A model generated the notes under the pieces. The model saw nothing but the letters and a program-made list of their open reading frames with translations. It searched no databases and was not told the DNA's origin. 64,000 bases of DNA from Petrosia ficiformis (lineage: Eukaryota > Porifera > Demospongiae > Haplosclerida > Petrosiidae), in contig OX345639.1 in the NCBI GenBank assembly GCA_947044365.1, positions 3,406,001 through 3,470,000 on the forward strand, written 5' to 3'. A program made the translations under genes and the position numbers. Positions 58,201-64,000 of this stretch are shown here, piece by piece; within the stretch, counting starts at the first letter, position 1; each line of letters begins with the position of its first letter.

Positions 58201-60408
58201 ACATAAAGAATATGCTGTATAACTATTTAGCTAAATTCCTTTTAGTAAATTTAACAATAAAAATAAAACCGCTTTTAGAGAGGAAATGAGTTTTAGCATA
58301 ACCATAGCAACTAGAATACAAATACCCAGTATTGTTAATTAATGAAGCCATATAACATATTCATCAGTTAATATATTTTTTTATATATACCTGCATTTGT
58401 AAGAATGGTATACTGAGAAATTTATGAAGATATCTCAAACCATATCCATTTTTCAAACAACATTCTGTGTATCGTATTTCAGCAGCACCATCAGGTCTAG
58501 AGAGAGAGACGGATGGGGGTTGGATGGATGGATGGATGGATAGATAGAAGGATGGATAGATAGATGAATGGATTTAGATTGATGGGTGGAAGGATGGATG
58601 GATGGATGGATGGATTGATGGATGAATGGATGGATGGATGAACAATTTATAGTCTTACCTGTTCAAGTGTGTTATGTAAAAATCTGCATCTTCGTTGGAT
58701 ATTATTCTATGTTCATTCAAATCACCAAAATTACCCTATAAGTACACACATACATACACAGACACAAATACTGACACTGACAGACATACACACACACAGA
58801 CAGACAGACATACACACTCACACACAGACAAACAGACAGACAGGCATACACACTCACACACAGACAAATAGACTAACTAATACTAATATAGGAATATATA
58901 AAGGAACTCTCTCAACTTCCCTCTCAACATACTGCCATGTCCTAATGAGATGTATATTTACAACAGTATGACATCACGCTATATCACTTACCATTGCTTA
59001 GTAATATCATATAAAAATATAACTGCATGAACACCCTTGAAAACATCTAGGAACTCACCATCTAGTGGTGTATCATTCAAATCCTATATCATGTGATGAA
59101 TGGCTTGAAATGGTATTAGGTTTTGATTGACTCACTTTTGAGGGCATGGGATCATTAACAAGCTTTAAGTTACCCCTACCTTTACCTTTCTGCACTCTCC
59201 CTGTAAAAGCAGAAAAATAGATAAATAAATACTGTTTCTATATACATAGAATTCTGAAATATAGCCCTAACTGGTAATTATTATTAACCAAGTGGCAAAA
59301 TGTTATAGCACTGTATGTTATCAAGCTCTTTCAAAACACAAGAATGAAGTACATGTGTATCTTTTACATGTCTGCTGTTGACACCAATTAGAATCAAATG
59401 TGATATATAATAGCATCCACAGAATTTCCAGACTTCCATTGAGCATCAGCCAATTAGATAAGGTGTAATATGTAATACATGTAGTTAAAGCACCTCTATT
59501 TGAGTACATGACAGCATTTATGGTATGAGTGAATCAAGTACTGAACTTGTCAAGATTACACCTGAAGTACTGTAATTTCACAGAACACAAGAGTATTTGG
59601 GTACTTTTAACTAATGTATATTGACCAGGGTTTCATACAGGAGGTTTTGTTAGGGAGGGAAAAGAATTCATCATGTGAAGCACACTCCCCCAGGAAATAT
59701 GGCTCTCTTAGGTTGCTTCTGGGTGGGGCCCCAGAGGTGATGCTGTTGTATGTTGAACTTTGGCCTGAAATCTTGGGGCGCTGTATTAAACACTGGTGAT
59801 GTATGGAAGATTCAAACTTGATGGAAGTGTTATATGAGTTTTCATACAGCACATACATATAATACAAAGAATACATCACTGTCGATACCAGTTATACACC
59901 ACATTGCATATTTTAATGCCACATACAGAACCACTCCACAATATATATATATACATAGTACATTAATTACCTTTATCTACTACGTCCCAGATTTCAACTT
60001 TTACAGTATCATTTGTACCTATTAATAGTAACAATTAAATGACATAATAATGATGCAATGTTACAAACCTGGGTATGTCCAGTGTATATGTGCAACCTGT
60101 ATCTCATCCGTTGGTATGTAACGTTCAGTAAATGCCTTCCCTTGCATCCGATAAAGCAAACAGGTTTTACCGGTATTACGATCACCTCGTACAACAACTT
60201 TCACTAAAATAAGAAGATTGTGACATTAACAGTATTCAACATGTAGCCACTTCATGCATGTGGGTCTCATGACACTGAAATCAATTATTAAGTAATTCTT
60301 ACTGTTATATTGAATTCCTTTGGAGAACTTTCTTTGAAGTTGTTCATCCATCGCTCTGACCCCTTCAGGGGTTGTAGTGTCAAGCAACTTTCCTTGATCA
60401 TTCCCCAT
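55206..60408 (-). CDS. RABL6: Rab-like GTPase RABL6
   Basis: Large atypical Ras-superfamily protein. It starts at 60408 ([20 protein letters not shown]; family motif [16 protein letters not shown]). Exons 60303-60408 and 60069-60203 give the P-loop GDRNTGKT and the RABL6 signature EIQVAHIHW. Smaller exons give [11 protein letters not shown] (~59970), [32 protein letters not shown] and [18 protein letters not shown] (~58385-58500). The C-terminal half is disordered: a Pro/Ser/Thr-rich exon at 57316-57586, then an acidic to Lys-rich exon (~56120-56925) with [17 protein letters not shown], a long Glu run and the terminal-helix motif [12 protein letters not shown]. Lys/Arg-rich end exons run to the stop at 55206. 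Order matches human RABL6. Confidence 0.93.
56985..57305. repeat. TCATCATTCATTCTTTCATT minisatellite
   Basis: Six or so ~55-bp units of CATTACACTATCATGATGAC plus TCATAATTCATCACAATGAC in the RABL6 intron between the acidic exon and the Pro/Ser-rich exon. Confidence 0.9.
58510..58875. repeat. (GGAT)n and (CACA/GACA)n microsatellites
   Basis: GGAT tetranucleotides at ~58515-58640 and CACACAGACA-type repeats at ~58743-58870. Between them, at ~58655-58735, lies sequence compatible with a short RABL6 exon. Confidence 0.9.
59626..59795. mobile_element. MITE family D, copy 2 (right end degraded)
   Basis: CAGGGTTTCATACAGGAGG and GAATTCATCATGTGAAGCAC match copy 1 at 53643. The right terminus is mutated. 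In a RABL6 intron. Confidence 0.7.
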
Positions 60409-60456
60409 CTCTACAAAGGCAAATATGAATGGGCGTGGTCTTGAAGTGAGGGGAAA
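60409..60456. promoter_or_regulatory. 48-bp divergent promoter gap
   Basis: Only 48 bp separate the start codons of RABL6 (minus) and the small membrane protein (plus). The core promoter and both leaders must be extremely short, or must overlap the coding sequences. It contains GGGCGTGGT, a GC-box/KLF-like motif. Confidence 0.55.
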
Positions 60457-62417
60457 ATGGCTGGAAAACCTCCAGAGTCATTTGGTGGAAAAGTTGAAGT
60501 GAAAGCTCGAGTGAAGAATGAAATGCTCAAACCATTAGTTTTTGGAAATCATCAGAAACTATTCAATGTATTTACCTTTCTTGTCAGTGCAGGTATGCTT
60601 TAATAGTAACAGTGTAACCATGTGCAGGTATGCTATTAATAGTAACAGTGTAACCATGTGCAGGTATGCTATTAATAGTAACAGTGTAGCCATGTGCAGG
60701 TATGCTATTAATAGTAACAGTGTAACCATGTGCAGGTATGCTATTAATAGTGACAGTGTAACCATGTACAGATTGTGCTATTAATAGTAATATCCACAAA
60801 TGTAATGTGTTATATATATATACTATTTATAGTAACAGTACTAATAAGGATATCATTATGTAACTTTTGGAAAAGTTTCAACCCAATCTGAACAACCTTC
60901 ATATATTCCTTTATAGGAATTATGCCAGGTTCACCTACTCCGTTTTTGCCTACTTGAAATTTATGCAATAATTCCACATTTGCCTACGTAATACTGTATA
61001 TCTAATTAACCAAAATATGTGATTTTTGACAAAGTAAATTTGTTAGTAAAAGTAGTGATGTATAATTATTTATATATATAATAATTATTTATTATTGCTT
61101 GTTTTATTGCAATTTCAATATTGTTTACTGTTATACTTTTTACCTAACGACAAAGGCGCCTAGAGTGGTCATACGTTCCAAGGGCCCTAGAGTGGTCATA
61201 CATACCAAGCGCCCCTAGAATGGTCATACGTTGCAAGGGCCCCTAGAGTGGTCATACATACCAAGCGCCCCTAGAATGGTCATACGTTGCAATGGCCCCT
61301 AGAGTGGTCATACATACCAAGCGCCCCTAGAATGGTCATACGTTGCAAGGGCCCCTAGAGTGGTCATACATACCAAGCGCCCCTAGAATGGTCATACGTT
61401 GCAATGGCCCCTAGAGTGGTCATACATACTAAGCGCCCCTAGAATGGTCATACGTTGCAAGGACCCCTAGAGTGGTTAAGTGGCTGCAAAGAAACATCCG
61501 TTTGTCAGACGATAGAATCTCAGCAGAGAATTTCTTTAAATATTTTGGTTAATTAAATATACAGTATACGTAGACAAATGTGGCATAAATTTCAAGTAGG
61601 CAAATGCCAAGTAGGCGAACCCGCATGATCCCCTTTATATGTACTATTAAGTATTAAAATAGTAAAGTGTGATTATGTGCTATTAGTAACAGTGTAATGA
61701 TGTACTATTAATAGTAACAGTGTAAATGATGTACTATTAATAGTTAACAGTGTAATGATGTACTATTAATAGTAAGTGTAATGATGTACTATTAATAGTA
61801 ACAGTGTAGTGATGTACTATTAATAGTAAGTGTAATGATGTACTATTAATAGTAACAGTGTAGTGATGTACTATTAATAAAATTATCATTGAAATATTAA
61901 TAGTAACAATAATTTATAATGATGCACGTAACAGTGTAACAATGTACTATTTAATAGTAACAGTGTAACGATACTATTAATAGTAACAGTGTAACGATAC
62001 TATTAATAGTAACAGTGTAACAATGTACTATTAATAGTAACAGTGTAACGATACTATTAATAGTAACAGTGTAACAATGTACTATTAATAGTAACAGTGT
62101 AACGATACTATTAATAGCAACAGTGTAACGATGTACTATTAATAGTAACAGTGTAACAATGCACTATTAATAGTAACATCATACTGCAGGTGTGACGTAT
62201 TATTTCGTATTCAAACATGATTTTGGTGAAGAGAGACACTGTTTCACATGGGTAAGTAAGCAATCTTAATTAATGACCTCATATAATGTGTAACAATAAC
62301 CCACAAAAGATTCGTGAATACACAGAGATGAAGAAACAACAATTCTTTAGTATAGAACCAACAGATACAGAGCTAATTAAAATGAAGGAGAAACTCAACG
62401 AAAACAAAAGAACATGA
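60457..62417 (+). CDS. Small single-span membrane protein, possibly COX6C-like
   Basis: Exons 60457-60592, 62190-62251 and 62310-62417 give a ~101-residue protein. It has a basic N-terminus (GGKVEVKARVKNEMLKP), one hydrophobic segment (LFNVFTFLVSAGVTYYFVF) and a charged tail (REYTEMKKQQFFSIEP). The arrangement of basic N-terminus, single helix and a YxxM-K-x-FF tail loosely recalls cytochrome c oxidase subunit 6C (inner mitochondrial membrane), but similarity is weak. It could be another small respiratory-complex subunit. The 1.6-kb first intron is full of repeats and one fold-back element. Start chosen as the first ATG after the RABL6 gap. Confidence 0.6.
60587..60785 (+). repeat. Tandem copies of a 5' splice junction
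   Basis: The genuine exon end and donor (GTGCAG|GTATGC, 60587-60598) are repeated four more times in ~36-bp units of GTGCAGGTATGCTATTAATA plus GTAACAGTGTAACCAT. Each has an intact CAG|GTATGC donor. Confidence 0.92.
60918..61631. mobile_element. Fold-back MITE family C, copy 2, with internal minisatellite
   Basis: Left arm GGAATTATGCCAGGTTCACC... and right arm ...CAAGTAGGCGAACCCGCATG match the inverted arms of the copy at 23137-23570, including TTAATTAACCAAAATAT. Between the arms, 61153-61480 is a ~56-bp minisatellite absent from copy 1. Confidence 0.85.
61153..61480 (+). repeat. GC-rich minisatellite inside the MITE
   Basis: About five and a half ~56-bp units made of two related halves: GCCCCTAGAATGGTCATACG plus TTGCAAGG, and GCCCCTAGAGTGGTCATACA plus TACCAAGC. 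Confidence 0.92.
61670..62172 (+). repeat. ACTATTAATAGTAACAGTGT array
   Basis: About 500 bp of ~25-30-bp units, ACTATTAATAGTAACAGTGT plus AACGATGT or AATGATGT, reaching the acceptor at 62189. It shares the core TATTAATAGTAACAGTGTAA with the donor-side array at 60587. Confidence 0.92.
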
Positions 62418-62523
62418 TAAAAAATGAATTAATATCTGATTATAATCTCATTTTAATTATATAATTATGTGTGTATCTGCAGTTCAGCAACTAGCTATAA
62501 AAATGTCCACATACCATATATAC

Positions 62524-63693
62524 TCACTGCACATCTTTCTCCAATTCAACCATGTACCTAGTTAAACAACATGAGAAATAATATTAAAATACTACAGGAC
62601 TGCAGATAATTACCCTTTGTGGGTTACAATTCCACGTCGATTGATAACAGAATGGTATCGTGTAACCCAGCGATAATGCCAAGATAGGTCCATGACATTT
62701 AAGGAAGATTTCAGAGTTTGTTGAAGGTCATTCACAGGTAGAATGCATCTTTCGTCATTATGTGTAAATAAACGGATGTTGACTTCTTTTGCATATGTTG
62801 CTAAATCCTACAAAATATAGCTCATTTTAGATGTATCTGTGTTTGTGTAATTATAACATTACCTGTGGTATTATACAACAGTGTGCTAGATTCATTTGGT
62901 TTATACGTGGTTTAACCTGATGAATGTGATATCACATGACTTCGTGTCACATGGAACAATTTTAATGACTTACTGATGACCACTCAAACAGACATTTTAA
63001 TCTGTCTTTAGTGAGATCTGCTGTTCCAACATACTTCATTTTATTTTTATAAGCAGCATCTTCTAGTGCCTATATACGAATAAATATATATATAGAGAGA
63101 GAGAGAGAGCATAATCAGAAGATTGAAAACTTCCATCATTTCAAAATCTATCACTAACCTGCCACACTGGTTTTATTATATCAAGATTGAATTCATGGTC
63201 TGTACATGGTGGAAATGAGAGGATTACCGTATCAACTGTAGAGAGGCCAAGTTCACTGAGACCTATTTGATTATCATGTGATATGGCATGTGACAGATCA
63301 CATGATGCTTACTTGTATCAATTGCTGATGTAACTTGAGTTTCGTCCCATTCGGAAAGAAATATTTTCACTAGAAATAATTGTATATATTTACATAAGGG
63401 CATGTGTGTAACATGTATACATACATACATATACATTGTACATACATACACACATACATGACATACATATTACATACATACATATATATATACATAAATA
63501 CATACATACATATACATACGTACATACATATACATACATACATACATACATACCTGATAATACACATACATGTACATACATATATTAATATACAATTATA
63601 TATACATACATACATACATGTAATAGTTAGATTAGCTCGTTCATCTTCTTTGATCGTTTGATATAATCCAGTATTACGAAATGTACAAGTGTC
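62524..63693 (-). CDS. GCLM: Glutamate-cysteine ligase modifier subunit, 5' partial
   Basis: Regulatory subunit that lowers the Km for glutamate and relieves feedback inhibition of glutamate-cysteine ligase in glutathione synthesis. It has an aldo-keto-reductase-like fold. Exons on the minus strand: ~63625-63693 (NTGLYQTIKEDERANLTI), ~63305-63370 (VKIFLSEWDE), ~63160-63265 (LSELGLSTVDTVILSFPP), ~62975-63070 (YVGTADLTKDRLKCLFEWS), ~62863-62920 (VKPRINQMNLAHCCIIPQ), ~62613-62808 (LATYAKEVNIRLFTHNDE...WVTRYHSVINRRGIVTHKG) and 62524-62556 (YMVELEKDVQ-stop). VKP-NQ-NLA-CC and LTHND match GCLM. The N-terminal exons lie beyond the window or in the unresolved 63694-64000. Confidence 0.93.
63410..63620. 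repeat. (CATA)n microsatellite
   Basis: ACAT tetranucleotides with GTAC and ATAT interruptions in a GCLM intron. Confidence 0.95.
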
Positions 63694-64000
63694 CTACAGA
63701 AACCAAATTAACATTATAATCATATTCATAACTATTTAACATTTAATTTAGTCTAATCGCAGAGCACGGCTACTAAATGTTTGAGCAATATTTGCTCCCC
63801 TATAACCCTCGAGGTCCTTCTCTGTTATTACCCTGGATATGCCTTGTATTCATTTTATTAGTGTATTTGCTCCCATAAACCATACATGGCACTTTCAATC
63901 TCGCAACAGACACATATTCGAACCACACCCACCTTGATCAAGCATAATAATTATTGCTTAGTGTGAGGTGTGGCTCAGCATCACAGACGCAACTGAATGC
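63694..64000. other. Probable GCLM intron, no exon recognised
   Basis: The sequence left of the window edge follows an acceptor for the GCLM exon at 63693 (CTGTAG on the minus strand). No conserved GCLM N-terminal segment could be read here. Confidence 0.5.

Noticed and set aside
61153..61480. CRISPR-like or regulatory repeat cluster
   Set aside because: Continuous minisatellite without spacers, inside a fold-back MITE.

Overview
The window is animal nuclear DNA. It carries about eleven host genes, mostly split into many short exons by AT-rich introns of 50 to 900 bases with GT-AG borders. Neighbouring genes are packed closely, often head to head, and nearly every long intron or gap holds microsatellites, minisatellites or miniature inverted-repeat elements (MITEs). 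The gene set (ATP13A1, a Slo2 potassium channel, VARS, SGPL1, PTGES2, LZTR1, PIN1, RABL6, GCLM) is generic for Metazoa. The compact, repeat-laden layout suggests an early-branching animal, most likely a demosponge such as Amphimedon. The species is an inference.

Layout: 1-6636 (+) 3' part of a P5A ATPase (ATP13A1). 7738-22010 (-) a Slo2/KCNT-type potassium channel. 23711-24037 (-) a small acidic protein of unknown function, head to head with 24181-35458 (+) valyl-tRNA synthetase. 35599-37317 (-) and 41573-43276 (-) two intronless sphingosine-1-phosphate lyase paralogues. Between them lies a complete 3977-bp DNA transposon (37375-41351) with perfect 20-bp terminal repeats and TTAA target duplications, carrying a Kolobok-like transposase and a second gene with a P2X7 C-terminal-type domain. 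43600-47094 (+) PTGES2. 47646-49922 (+) intronless LZTR1. 50205-54137 (-) a secreted LRR/Ig protein. 54345-55034 (+) PIN1. 55206-60408 (-) RABL6. 60457-62417 (+) a small single-span membrane protein. 62524-63693 (-) GCLM, 5' end missing.

The genes are unrelated housekeeping and signalling functions with no shared pathway. Four close divergent pairs probably share promoters: unknown/VARS, SGPL1b/PTGES2, LRR-Ig/PIN1 and RABL6/small membrane protein (48 bp apart).

Two things stand out. First, several repeat arrays are tandem (and in one case inverted) copies of the adjoining splice junction or terminal exon. This is seen in ATP13A1, the potassium channel, PTGES2 and the small membrane-protein gene. 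Second, the transposon is apparently intact, has two convergent genes, and sits 54 bp upstream of one S1P-lyase start codon, cutting it off from its likely promoter. The two lyase genes also share a nearly identical ~800-bp core that suggests gene conversion.
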